Assembly (NCBI GenBank): GCA_020638365.1
Contig: JACKIQ010000002.1
Location: forward strand, 186,001 to 250,000
Source: Rhodospirillales bacterium
GTDB taxonomy: Bacteria > Pseudomonadota > Alphaproteobacteria > Micavibrionales > Micavibrionaceae
Length of the DNA stretch: 64,000 nucleotides
Direction of reading: 5' to 3'
Program-made: the position numbers and the translations under genes
Notes under the pieces: generated by a model
Seen by the model: only the letters and a program-made list of their open reading frames with translations
What the model was told of the DNA's origin: nothing
Database searches by the model: none
Shown here: positions 16,785 to 25,316 of the stretch, piece after piece
How positions within the stretch are numbered: the first letter of the stretch is position 1
How the letters are laid out: each line of letters opens with the position of its first letter

Positions 16785-18113
16785 TCATGGATTCAGCGGC
16801 GACCAGGCCGGGTCGGACCCGTCCCTCGGCGTAGGCAGGACCCGCTCATTATACCCTGTAAGGTCGATCGTATAGAGCTTGGCTGACCGGCTGTTTCCCG
16901 CAGGACGCTCCTTGAAATAGGTCAGAACCCGCCCGTTCGGTGACCAGCTGGGCCCCTCGACATGATAGGCGTTTGTAATCAGGCGCTCGCCCGACCCGTC
17001 GGGACGGATCACACCGATATAGAACTTGCCCTGATACATCCGCGTAAAGGCGATCAGATCGCCGCGCGGCGACCATACGGGATTCGCGTACCGTCCTTTC
17101 CCGAACGTAATCCGCTTGGCCCCCGATCCGTCGGCATTCATGACATAAAGCTGCTGCGATCCGCCGCGGTCGGATTCGAATACGATCTGCCGCCCGTCCG
17201 GAGAATAGCACGGCGCCGTGTCAATCCCCGGCGTATTGGTAATCCGCGCAGGCTGGCGCGAAGACAGGTCCATAACGTAAATATCGGTGTTCCCGTTCCG
17301 CGCAAGGCTCATCACGATCCGCCGCCCGTCCGGTGAAAAGCGCGGCGCGAACGTCATCCCCGGAAAGGTACCGAGCTCCGTATGCCGCCCGGAATTGATA
17401 TCGTAAAGAAACACGCGCGGCTTTCCGCCCTGATACGACAAATACGTCAGGCGCTGCGACTCCGGTGAAAAACGCGGCGTAAGGACCAGATAACTTCCGT
17501 CCGTCAGGTATTTATGGTTTGCCCCGTCCTGATCCATGATCGCCAGCCGCTTGATCCTCTTGTTCGCCGGCCCGTATTCGGACACATACACGATACGGGA
17601 ATCGAAATAAGCGCCCTCCCCGGTGATGCGTTTGTAAATCTCATCTGACATGATATGCGCGATCCGCCGCCAGTTCGCGTCTGTGGTCGTATAGGCCATG
17701 CCGATCAGCTGCTGCTGGTTGAACACGTCCCACAAACGGAACTCCACGCGCGACTGCCCGCTCCCGGCGCGCGTAACCCTTCCGGTCACCAGCGTCTCTG
17801 CCCCCGTCGCCCGCCACTCGGCAAACCGCACGCCTTCCTGTTCGATCGAGGCCGGACTCTGCACGAAAGCCCGCGGATTGACCGGCGCGAACAGGCCCGA
17901 ACGCTCAAGATTGGCCGTCACGATCCCCGGAAGATCCGCCGCCAGACGCTCCCCGTCCGCGTTGTCCGCATAAAAATTGCTGATCGCGATCGGCCGCGGC
18001 TTCATATTCGGATTTGTGAACTGAACTTCGGTCTCCTGAGCATAAACAGGTGTCCCGAGGAAAAATAAAACAATCGTCAAAAAAGAGAGCAGTCTGGCAA
18101 AAAAGTGAGTCAT
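16785..18113 (-). CDS. tolB: Tol-Pal system beta-propeller TolB
   Basis: Periplasmic component of the Tol system, which constricts the outer membrane during division. The 442-residue protein has a signal peptide (ending TPVYAQ), an N-terminal domain with VTANLERSGLFAPV near residue 75, and a six-bladed C-terminal propeller with repeats such as FSPDGRRIVMSLARNGN and YSPDGRQIVFESDRGG. The ATG at 18113 follows AGGGACGG; the first in-frame start at 18140 would spoil the signal peptide. It ends the tolQ-R-A-B run. Confidence 0.96.
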   Translation of the reverse strand: MTHFFARLLSFLTIVLFFLGTPVYAQETEVQFTNPNMKPRPIAISNFYADNADGERLAADLPGIVTANLERSGLFAPVNPRAFVQSPASIEQEGVRFAEWRATGAETLVTGRVTRAGSGQSRVEFRLWDVFNQQQLIGMAYTTTDANWRRIAHIMSDEIYKRITGEGAYFDSRIVYVSEYGPANKRIKRLAIMDQDGANHKYLTDGSYLVLTPRFSPESQRLTYLSYQGGKPRVFLYDINSGRHTELGTFPGMTFAPRFSPDGRRIVMSLARNGNTDIYVMDLSSRQPARITNTPGIDTAPCYSPDGRQIVFESDRGGSQQLYVMNADGSGAKRITFGKGRYANPVWSPRGDLIAFTRMYQGKFYIGVIRPDGSGERLITNAYHVEGPSWSPNGRVLTYFKERPAGNSRSAKLYTIDLTGYNERVLPTPRDGSDPAWSPLNP

Positions 18114-18168
18114 AGCCGTCCCTGGAAAAAGGTTTAACAACGAAAAAAGAATCGGGTAACACAGAGTC

Positions 18169-19122
18169 CTATATCATGCCTCTGGGATCAAATGTAGCCC
18201 TGAAGGTCTTAAACAGATCATATTTATCCGGTGGAATATTAAGCCGCGAACAACGGGGATTCATAAGCGCCCGCCGCGCCGATTCTGCGAAGGTCTTAAA
18301 AACCGCATCGCTTCTGTACCGGATTGTGTCGAGAATTTCCACGCGCGACACAACGAAATCCGGCCCCACATGCACCCGCAGGGTCACGCGCATATCCCGC
18401 GCATCCTGTGCCCCCGGATCAATGTTCCAGCACGGCTCAACCCCCCTTCGGATCGCGTCTATTTCACTGGCGGTAATCTGGTCACCCAACGCGGCCATCT
18501 GCGAAGGACGCGAGCCTTGACTCGTCGACTCGTTCAAAAGCTGGTCAAGCGTCTTCTCCTTCTTATCGTCCGGCGTAATATCCTTAAGAAGAGAGTTAAA
18601 ATCGCGTGTAGGCTTCGCCTTCTCGTCTGCCTTGGGCTTCTCCTCCGCCTTCGGGGGCTGAGGTTTTGGCTTGGGCGGCTTGGGCTTGACCTTGGGTATG
18701 GGCGCGGGCTTGGCCTCTTCCAGGGGGACGACGCGCTCCGGCTCGGGTGCAGGCGGTTCGGGATTTTCGACCGGCGGCGGCGCCTCCTGTATCTCTGGTT
18801 CTTTGGGTGTCTCCAGAACCGGCGGAGCCTCCTCGCGGTTATAGACCTTCTCGGGCGTCGTCTCCGGCTTCTCCTCCGAAACCTCTTTCGGCTCGTTCAA
18901 AGGGGCCATGTTATCCGTCTGCGCGATCTCGGTAATATCGACCATCTCGACCGTGACCGCCGTCGGCATAACCAGCGGCGGCGTGAGATAAGGCAGGCTC
19001 ACCAGCCCGATGGCCAGAACGGACAAATGAAGAAGGACGGAAACGATAAAAGGCCACGTCATCCCGGCCATCGGGTTGTCGTCTTCATGCGGTCTGTAGG
19101 TGCCAAGGGTTGCCACAGTCAT
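18169..19122 (-). CDS. tolA: cell envelope integrity protein TolA / TonB C-terminal domain
   Basis: Inner-membrane linker of the Tol system, 317 residues. There is one N-terminal transmembrane helix (about residues 23-45), then a long Pro/Glu/Lys-rich periplasmic arm (about residues 70-170) with repeats such as PKVKPKPPKPKPQPPKAEEK, and a C-terminal TonB/TolA-like domain (about residues 215-317). The C-terminal domain keeps the TolA-type opening RRGVEPCWNIDPGAQDARD. Two Cys (about 231 and 293) may form the TolA disulfide. Location after tolR fits. Confidence 0.9.
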   Translation of the reverse strand: MTVATLGTYRPHEDDNPMAGMTWPFIVSVLLHLSVLAIGLVSLPYLTPPLVMPTAVTVEMVDITEIAQTDNMAPLNEPKEVSEEKPETTPEKVYNREEAPPVLETPKEPEIQEAPPPVENPEPPAPEPERVVPLEEAKPAPIPKVKPKPPKPKPQPPKAEEKPKADEKAKPTRDFNSLLKDITPDDKKEKTLDQLLNESTSQGSRPSQMAALGDQITASEIDAIRRGVEPCWNIDPGAQDARDMRVTLRVHVGPDFVVSRVEILDTIRYRSDAVFKTFAESARRALMNPRCSRLNIPPDKYDLFKTFRATFDPRGMI

Positions 19123-19142
19123 AAAACCTTTTACCTCATCCC

Positions 19143-19589
19143 TTATTTTTCCGGCTCGGACACGAGTGCGACCTTCGTAAATCCCGCCGCGCTGACCAGC
19201 CCGATCACTTCCGAGACTTTTCCGTAAGCCAAGCCCCGGTCCGCCCGGATATAAATCCGCGCATCCTCGTTTCCTTCAAGCATTGCTGAAAGTAATCCAA
19301 CCATCCGCTCTGTATCCGTCTCCGTTTCGCCGATAAAGATTTTACCTTCGCCGTTCACGGAAATTTCGATCGGCTTGTTATCCTGGTTCTCGATCGGCTT
19401 CGCTTTTGAGTTCGGCAAATCCACCGGAACCCCGGCGGTCAGCAACGGCGCGGCCACCATAAAGATAATCAGCAAAACCAGCATCACATCAACCAGCGGC
19501 GTGACGTTGATCTCCGAAATCACGCCCGTCGAACTCGACCTCCTGCGCCTGCGTGAAGACCCTGCTCCCCCTGTAACCATCATGCCCAT
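19143..19589 (-). CDS. tolR: Tol system biopolymer transporter TolR
   Basis: A 148-residue ExbD/TolR family protein with one transmembrane helix bearing the conserved proton-path Asp (VTPLVDVMLVLLIIFMV) and a periplasmic domain (PVDLPNSKAKPIENQ and YIRADRGLAYGKVSEVIGLV). With TolQ it forms the proton-driven motor. The N-terminus is basic (RRRRRS). It sits between tolQ and tolA, 24 bases after tolQ. Confidence 0.96.
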   Translation of the reverse strand: MGMMVTGGAGSSRRRRRSSSTGVISEINVTPLVDVMLVLLIIFMVAAPLLTAGVPVDLPNSKAKPIENQDNKPIEISVNGEGKIFIGETETDTERMVGLLSAMLEGNEDARIYIRADRGLAYGKVSEVIGLVSAAGFTKVALVSEPEK

Positions 19590-19613
19590 GAGTATAACTC
19601 CCTGTAGTACACC

Positions 19614-20375
19614 TTATGCAACGCGCTTTCCCCCGTTGGGCGATCTCATAGTATCCTGACTGTCCATATGCCGCGAAAGGATCGCAGAAAACTCGTCGGC
19701 GAACGCCTCCAGCCGGTCCGCGTAACGGTTCAGCCGGCTGTTCAGAAAATTAAACGCCACGGATGCCGGAATAGCGGCAACAAGCCCGAGCGCGGTGGCG
19801 AACAAAGCCTCCGCGATCCCCGGAGCGACAACCGCGAGACTGGTATTGTTGGTAGAGGCGATCTCATGAAAACTGTGCATGATCCCCCAGACCGTGCCGA
19901 ACAAACCGATAAACGGCGCCGCCGATGCGACGCTGGCCAGAAACGTCATCCCGCGCTCCAGCTTGTTCATCTCCCGCCCGATCGCAACCGACATTGAACG
20001 CTCCACGCGCTGTCGCAAGCTCGCCTGCAGATTTTCCCGCGAAGGCAGACCCGTCACGACCCCGGCCTTCCACTCGTCCATCCCGGCGGCAAATGTGTGC
20101 ATAAGCGGATCTTCCTTGCTCTTCTTCACGCGCGCATGAATTTTATCCAGCGGTTCGCCCGACCAGAACGAATCCTCGAAACGGTCCGCCCGACGGTTGA
20201 GTCGCGCCAGATGCCCGCGCTTGCTGATAATGATCGCCCACGACCACAGCGAACAAAAAATGAGGAGAAGGATAACGATCTTGACGACCATGTCGGCATT
20301 CATGAACAGCGCCATCGCGCTCATATCTACCGCCGCGAACTCCCCCAGATTTTCAGATACGACACTTGACGTCAT
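19614..20375 (-). CDS. tolQ: Tol system proton channel TolQ
   Basis: A 253-residue MotA/TolQ/ExbB family inner-membrane protein with three transmembrane helices (about residues 30-55, 145-170 and 185-210). The conserved motor block is visible as LASVASAAPFIGLFGTVWGIM followed by IAEALFATALGLVAAIPA. It forms the pentameric stator with TolR that energises TolA. It is the first of the tol genes, with about 95 bases to the upstream ybgC on the same strand. Confidence 0.97.
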   Translation of the reverse strand: MTSSVVSENLGEFAAVDMSAMALFMNADMVVKIVILLLIFCSLWSWAIIISKRGHLARLNRRADRFEDSFWSGEPLDKIHARVKKSKEDPLMHTFAAGMDEWKAGVVTGLPSRENLQASLRQRVERSMSVAIGREMNKLERGMTFLASVASAAPFIGLFGTVWGIMHSFHEIASTNNTSLAVVAPGIAEALFATALGLVAAIPASVAFNFLNSRLNRYADRLEAFADEFSAILSRHMDSQDTMRSPNGGKRVA

Positions 20376-20469
20376 GATCTCTTGTAACTCCTGATTTTAG
20401 AAAATTAAGTGTTTTGACATTTGAATCTTGTAAGAAATAAACCGGGTAAAGAAATGACACTGCTCTGAC

Positions 20470-20901
20470 CTATTCCCTGTAGTTCAAAAACGCCTGTTTG
20501 ATGTCCTCGGGAATGCGCAAAGGTTGGATCGTGTCAGCATTTACACATACCAAGACAACGTGCATCTCACAAATCAATTCCATTTCCTCCTCGTCATTGC
20601 TGTCCATGTAAGGTTTGTAAACAGTCTGGCGCATCGTAAAACTGGAGTTTTTCATCTCCTCTATGGAACTTTGCATAATAAGTGCATCATCCAGAAAAGC
20701 GGGCTTGAGATAGTCCACCGTTATACGACGAACGACGAAGATCAATCCTTTGCTTTTTTCAAGGGCCCTGTTCTGATACCCCACCGTTCTCAGGAACTCG
20801 GTTCGCCCGCGCTCCGCGAATTTCAGGAAATTGGCGTGGTAGACTACGCCCCCGGCATCGGTATCCTCATAATAAATACGTACAGGCAGGATATGCTTCA
20901 T
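20470..20901 (-). CDS. ybgC: tol-associated acyl-CoA thioesterase
   Basis: A 143-residue single hot-dog domain thioesterase. The YbgC signature is VRIYYEDTDAGGVVYHANFLKFAERGRTE, with catalytic Asp in EDTDAGG. These enzymes hydrolyse acyl-CoA or acyl-ACP, with a suspected role in phospholipid balance linked to Tol. It is between ruvB and tolQ in the usual position. The following gap to tolQ is about 95 bases. Confidence 0.93.
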   Translation of the reverse strand: MKHILPVRIYYEDTDAGGVVYHANFLKFAERGRTEFLRTVGYQNRALEKSKGLIFVVRRITVDYLKPAFLDDALIMQSSIEEMKNSSFTMRQTVYKPYMDSNDEEEMELICEMHVVLVCVNADTIQPLRIPEDIKQAFLNYRE

Positions 20902-20920
20902 TGTGTTTCACCGTGGTGGT

Positions 20921-21997
20921 TTAAAACGTCTCTTCGGCCGGATCAAGAAGATCGCCCTGCTGAAAAGGTGTTTCTTGAGGCGCGTTAAGCCCGAGAGCGC
21001 CGTACCCCTTGGCCGAGAGCATCCGACCGCGCGGCGTTCTCTGGACCAGCCCCTGCTGCATCAGGTACGGTTCGATCACATCCTCAATCATGTCGCGGTG
21101 TTCTGACAATGCCGCTGAAAGAGTCTCGGCTCCGACCGGGCCACCGCCGTAATGATCGGCAATACACCGCAGATAGCGCCGGTCCATCGCGTCCAGACCG
21201 CGTGCATCGACCTCAAGACGGCTGAGCGCCTGATCGACCATTCTCTCGTCGACACGCTGCTTCTTGAGCGCCAGAGCGAAATCCCGCACCCTGCGCGTCA
21301 GCCGTCCGGCGATCCGTGGCGTTCCTCGCGAACGCTTGGCGATCTCAAACGCCCCTTCTTCCGTAAGATTCATCTCCAATAGCCGGGCGGTGCGCGCCAC
21401 GATCGCCGTCAACTCCTCAGGTCCGTAAAATTCGAGCCGAAGGGGGATCCCGAAACGATCGCGCAGAGGATTGGTCAGCAAGCCGCTTCGCGTCGTTGCG
21501 CCGACCAGCGTAAACGGCGCCAGTTCGATCTGGATCGAACGCGCCGCAGGCCCCTCACCGATGATGAGGTCAAGTTTCCCGTCCTCCATGGCGGGATAAA
21601 GAATTTCTTCCACCGCGGGGTTGAGACGGTGTATCTCGTCTATGAAAAGCACGTCCTGCGGCTGAAGGTTGGTCAATATCGCGGCCAAATCCCCGGACCG
21701 AGCGATCACAGGCCCCGAAGTCGCCCGGAAACCGACACCAAGCTCCCGTGATACAATTTGCGCCAGCGTCGTCTTGCCCAGACCCGGCGGCCCGAAGAGC
21801 AGGACATGATCCATCGCCGCTTTGCGCGCCTTGGCGGATTCAATAAAAACTTTCAGATTCTCGCATAAAGTCCTCTGTCCGATAAACTCATCAAGGCATG
21901 AAGGACGCAAGGCCTGTTCGATCGGCGGCTCGGCATCCTGAACGCCGGCTCCGATATCCGTCTCTTTTTTCTTGGCCTTACCCTGCCTCCCGCTCAT
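20921..21997 (-). CDS. ruvB: Holliday junction branch migration helicase RuvB
   Basis: Hexameric AAA+ motor that drives branch migration with RuvA. The 358-residue protein has Walker A LLFGPPGLGKTTLAQ, Walker B LFIDEIHRLN, sensor GATTRSGLLTNPLRDRFG and the C-terminal winged helix ending in a motif with QRTPRGR. Its ATG overlaps the ruvA stop by 4 bases. A 20-residue N-terminal extension (KAKKKETDIGAG) precedes the usual start region. Confidence 0.98.
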   Translation of the reverse strand: MSGRQGKAKKKETDIGAGVQDAEPPIEQALRPSCLDEFIGQRTLCENLKVFIESAKARKAAMDHVLLFGPPGLGKTTLAQIVSRELGVGFRATSGPVIARSGDLAAILTNLQPQDVLFIDEIHRLNPAVEEILYPAMEDGKLDLIIGEGPAARSIQIELAPFTLVGATTRSGLLTNPLRDRFGIPLRLEFYGPEELTAIVARTARLLEMNLTEEGAFEIAKRSRGTPRIAGRLTRRVRDFALALKKQRVDERMVDQALSRLEVDARGLDAMDRRYLRCIADHYGGGPVGAETLSAALSEHRDMIEDVIEPYLMQQGLVQRTPRGRMLSAKGYGALGLNAPQETPFQQGDLLDPAEETF

Positions 21998-22629
21998 GCG
22001 CTTAACTCCTTCAACGCCATGCGGATGATCGCCTGCAGATCTTCACGTGTATTGTCGTTTGCTTGCCCCTGAACGCGCATCACGGCTGCAAACGCCTCCG
22101 CCCTCCCGTAACCCAGATTGGTCAAAGCCGAAACCGCGTCCTGCGCGACACCGCCCTCACCCCCTTCCGCTTGTTCGATCGGACTAGAGGATTGAACTCG
22201 GGAGAGTGTCTCCGGCGAAAGCTCGACCTTTCCGGCTTTATCCTTAAGCTCGGTCAGAATGCGCGCCGCCAGTTTAGGCCCCACACCGTCCGCCTGTGTC
22301 AAGGCAGCCTTATCCTGCGCGGCGATCACAAAACCAAGCTTGTCCGGCGCAACGACGCTCAAAATAGCTAGAGCCGCCTTTGCCCCCACCCCCTGCACGC
22401 TGGTCAAAAGCTTGAACCACCCTTTCTCCGCCTCATCCACAAACCCGAACAGCGTGATCGCATCTTCGCGGACCTGCGTCACGATCAGGAGGCTTGCAGG
22501 GTCGCCCGCCTGCCCGATTCGCGAAAGCGTCCGTCCGCTGGCGCTGACAAGATACCCCACTCCTTTGACGTCAAGGATAAGATGATCCCGTGCAAAGGAA
22601 TCGATAATGCCGGAAAGCTTGCCGATCAT
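21994..22629 (-). CDS. ruvA: Holliday junction binding protein RuvA
   Basis: Tetrameric junction-binding subunit, 211 residues from the ATG at 22629, which gives the canonical N-terminus MIGKLSGIIDSF. An in-frame start 19 codons earlier lies within ruvC and is rejected. The OB fold is at residues 1-65, helix-hairpin-helix motifs follow (VQGVGAKAALAIL and ADGVGPKLAARIL), and the C-terminal RuvB-binding domain ends with ALKELSA. Overlaps of 4 bases with ruvC and with ruvB show tight coupling. Confidence 0.97.
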   Translation of the reverse strand: MIGKLSGIIDSFARDHLILDVKGVGYLVSASGRTLSRIGQAGDPASLLIVTQVREDAITLFGFVDEAEKGWFKLLTSVQGVGAKAALAILSVVAPDKLGFVIAAQDKAALTQADGVGPKLAARILTELKDKAGKVELSPETLSRVQSSSPIEQAEGGEGGVAQDAVSALTNLGYGRAEAFAAVMRVQGQANDNTREDLQAIIRMALKELSA

Positions 22630-23129
22630 AACTGCGCCAGCCCCTGTGTTGTCATTTTGTTCCACTGCCCATAATGCGCGTGACAAATCGCAACAGCAAG
22701 CGCGTCCGCCTCATCCGGTCCAATCGGTCCACAAGCCGGAAGCAGCCTCTTGACCATATGCTGAACTTGGTCCTTTGAAGCATGGCCGGCCCCGACTACG
22801 GATTTTTTGACTTTATTTGCCGGATACTCGGCGACCTCCAGCCCCTGTAAAGCCGGAACAGCCAGCAAAACACCGCGTGCCTGACCCAGCCTTAGAGCGG
22901 ATAACGCATTCATGTTAACGAACGTTTCCTCTACCGCAGCGCAATCGGGCCTATGGGTATCCAGAACCGCGATCATGCTCTTGTGAAGATAAGCCAGACG
23001 TCCGGCAAGACTGCCGTCTTTTGGGGGCTTGATAAGCCCGCACCCCCTGAACCGCAGACTGTTGCCACAGCTCTCGACAATCCCCCATCCGGTCTTCTGA
23101 AGACCGGGATCAATACCCAGAATCAGCAT
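22626..23129 (-). CDS. ruvC: crossover junction endodeoxyribonuclease RuvC
   Basis: Dimeric Holliday-junction resolvase, 167 residues. The RNase H-like active site is visible: Asp7 in MLILGIDPGLQKTGWG, Glu in AAVEETFVNMNA near residue 68, and a pair of Asp in GPDEADALAVA near residue 140. It is first in the ruvCAB run, 65 bases downstream of yebC. Confidence 0.98.
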   Translation of the reverse strand: MLILGIDPGLQKTGWGIVESCGNSLRFRGCGLIKPPKDGSLAGRLAYLHKSMIAVLDTHRPDCAAVEETFVNMNALSALRLGQARGVLLAVPALQGLEVAEYPANKVKKSVVGAGHASKDQVQHMVKRLLPACGPIGPDEADALAVAICHAHYGQWNKMTTQGLAQL

Positions 23130-23194
23130 GAAAAGATAATAAAAGAAAGATCGGACAGTTTGAACGGAAAACGTGCCTTGTAAAAAACAAAAAA

Positions 23195-23950
23195 CTAACC
23201 GGAAGCCAGCAGTTTCTCCATAACCTCGTCGCTGGCCTCAAAATTGGCCGTAACACTTTGTACGTCATCGTTATCCTCAAGCGCGTCAATCAGCTTTATA
23301 ATGCCAGAAGCAACATCTTCGCTTACCGGGACAGTAACCTTGGGCTGCCAGATCAACCCGCCTTTTTCGGGTTCTCCGAATTTTTCCTCAAGCGTATTGC
23401 GAACCGCGCCAAACGCTTCTGGCGCACAGGTAATCTCGTGAATCTCCTCTCCGCTTTCTACGTTATCCGCACCGGCTTCAAGAGCCGCCTCGAACATCTC
23501 TTCCGCGCTGGCTTTCTCAGCCGGATAAACGACCTCACCCATCCGCTCGAACATGAACCCTACGCATCCTGTAGCCCCCAACTCGCCGCCGTTCTTGCTG
23601 AACAGGGACCGAACGTCGCCGGCAGTCCGGTTCTTGTTATCGGTAAGGCACTCCACAATAATCGCCACGCCCCCCGGTCCGTACCCCTCGTAACGGATAT
23701 CTTCGTAGTTTTCACCCTCTCCGCTGCCCGCGCCCTTTTGAATGGCCCGCTCAATCCCGTCCTTCGGCATGGACTGCCCCCGCGCTGTGGCAATCGCGAG
23801 CCTCAGGCGCGGATTCATCGCCGGATCCGGACCGCCCAGCTTGGCCGCGACCGTTATTTCGCGCCCGAGCTTGGAAAAAACCTTCGCCCGTTTCGCGTCC
23901 TGCGCGCCTTTACGGTGTTTGATGTTCGCATATTTGGAATGTCCAGCCAT
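23195..23950 (-). CDS. yebC: YebC/PmpR family regulator
   Basis: A 251-residue protein with the family N-terminus MAGHSKYANIKHRKGAQDAK and the conserved DGIERAIQKGAG and YEGYGPGGVAIIVECLTDN blocks. Family members are reported as DNA-binding regulators and, more recently, as factors helping ribosomes through difficult proline motifs; which applies here is unknown. It precedes ruvC, the usual alphaproteobacterial order. Confidence 0.95.
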   Translation of the reverse strand: MAGHSKYANIKHRKGAQDAKRAKVFSKLGREITVAAKLGGPDPAMNPRLRLAIATARGQSMPKDGIERAIQKGAGSGEGENYEDIRYEGYGPGGVAIIVECLTDNKNRTAGDVRSLFSKNGGELGATGCVGFMFERMGEVVYPAEKASAEEMFEAALEAGADNVESGEEIHEITCAPEAFGAVRNTLEEKFGEPEKGGLIWQPKVTVPVSEDVASGIIKLIDALEDNDDVQSVTANFEASDEVMEKLLASG

Positions 23951-24137
23951 CCTGATATCCCTGCCATATTAAGTTTGCATATTCATGAGTAATGTGAGGA
24001 ATAACAGTATAAGAACCGCTCCGCCTGTTGAAAAGTCCGATTATCAGCCCGGCGCAGCTTTTTTTTAGAATGTATGCAGTCGATAATAGGATAATAACCG
24101 CAGATAATTATGGAATTCTGAACCCGGCTAAACTGCA

Positions 24138-24698
24138 ATGACATACAAGTTCGAAACCCTTAAGGTTCTGGTCGTCGAAGACAACCAACCGATGCTCGAC
24201 CTGACAAAGTCGATCCTGCAGACTTTCGGAATCGGAATCATCTATACGGCAACAGACGGCGAGCAGGCCTTCAGCATTTTCTGCAAAAGCAACCCGGATA
24301 TGGTGATCGCGGACTGGATGATGCAGCCATGCGACGGTATTTCGCTCACCCGGAGGATCCGCAATGACAAGCGCAGCCCAAACCCTTATGTTCCGATTAT
24401 ATTGATGACAGGATTCAGTGAAAAAAGAAGGGTTATCTCGGCCCGCGACGCCGGAATAACGGAATTTCTTGTCAAGCCCTTCAACGCGCGTGACCTCTAC
24501 CGCCGCCTGGTGCAGGTCATAGAAAAACCGCGCCAGTTTGTTCGCGCGGAGGATTTCTTCGGACCCGATCGCCGCCGCAACAGAACGACGCCATACTCTG
24601 GACCCCGCCGCCGCCACGACGACCCGAAAGGTAAGAATGAAAAACAATCCGAAGATCAGCTTTTGATTTCACCCGAAGACATTGATTTTACGGAGTAA
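24138..24698 (+). CDS. orphan response regulator, receiver domain only
   Basis: A 186-residue protein with a CheY-like receiver domain at residues 8-125: acidic pair Glu14-Asp15 in VLVVEDNQPM, phosphoacceptor Asp59 in VIADWMMQPCDG, Thr91 and Lys113 (LVKPF). No DNA-binding or enzymatic output domain follows; the C-terminus is a basic and then acidic disordered tail with GPDRRRNRTT. No histidine kinase is near. A similar receiver-plus-tail layout is common in stalked and motile Alphaproteobacteria. The unknown gene 60 bases downstream may be its partner. Confidence 0.85.
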   Translation: MTYKFETLKVLVVEDNQPMLDLTKSILQTFGIGIIYTATDGEQAFSIFCKSNPDMVIADWMMQPCDGISLTRRIRNDKRSPNPYVPIILMTGFSEKRRVISARDAGITEFLVKPFNARDLYRRLVQVIEKPRQFVRAEDFFGPDRRRNRTTPYSGPRRRHDDPKGKNEKQSEDQLLISPEDIDFTE

Positions 24699-24758
24699 GC
24701 CAGCCCGCGCAAAACCAGAAACTTGACCTCAGCGCGGTAACATAAAGTAAGGACCCAG

Positions 24759-25316
24759 ATGACCCCGGCCGATATAAAGCACTATAACCAGACCCCCAGA
24801 CGTAAGGCGGAATTTATCAAGCCGCCGAACATCATACGAACCAAGGTCGGAACGGGCGGCCTGAGTGATGCAATCCTCGACCGCGCCCAGAAACTTCTTG
24901 AAAATACGACGGTCGATTTCGGACCTCTGGCCGAAATTTACCTCTCGTCCATGATGAACGGCATTCTGAATGCCCGCTCGCGAACAGAGGAAGACGATAA
25001 CGAAATCTTGATTGCCGGAGTTCTGTACCCGTGCGCTCAACTTAAGGCAAACGGCGGAATGTTCCACTATCCCTTGGTCACGCGTATCGCTGACCGCTTT
25101 GTTCAGTTTCTTGAAGTTGTGGAACAGATAGATGACGATTCCCTTGAAATTGCCGAAGCCTTCCACACCACGATCAAGACCGTGATAAGCGCCAAGATCA
25201 AAGGCGATGGGGGCAAGCACGGTAACGAGCTTGTAGAGGCATTGAACGATGCCTGCATGCGTTATTTCGAAAAAAACCATGATAATCTTCGAAAAAGTGA
25301 AGAAGAAGGGTTTTAA
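24759..25316 (+). CDS. alpha-helical protein of unknown function
   Basis: A 185-residue soluble protein, with AAGGAC before the ATG. It begins with a basic segment (YNQTPRRKAEFIKPPNIIRTKVG) and the rest is predicted helical, including LAEIYLSSMMNGIL and DRFVQFLEVVEQIDDDS. No transmembrane segment, signal or catalytic motif is visible. It follows the orphan response regulator on the same strand at 60 bases, so a phosphorelay partner is a reasonable guess, not shown. It overlaps the stop of the convergent ymdB-like gene by 4 bases. Confidence 0.75.
   Translation: MTPADIKHYNQTPRRKAEFIKPPNIIRTKVGTGGLSDAILDRAQKLLENTTVDFGPLAEIYLSSMMNGILNARSRTEEDDNEILIAGVLYPCAQLKANGGMFHYPLVTRIADRFVQFLEVVEQIDDDSLEIAEAFHTTIKTVISAKIKGDGGKHGNELVEALNDACMRYFEKNHDNLRKSEEEGF

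Noticed and set aside
18370..19227. 285-codon plus-strand frame across tolA
   Set aside because: Arg/Leu-rich shadow created by the Pro/Glu/Lys repeats of tolA.
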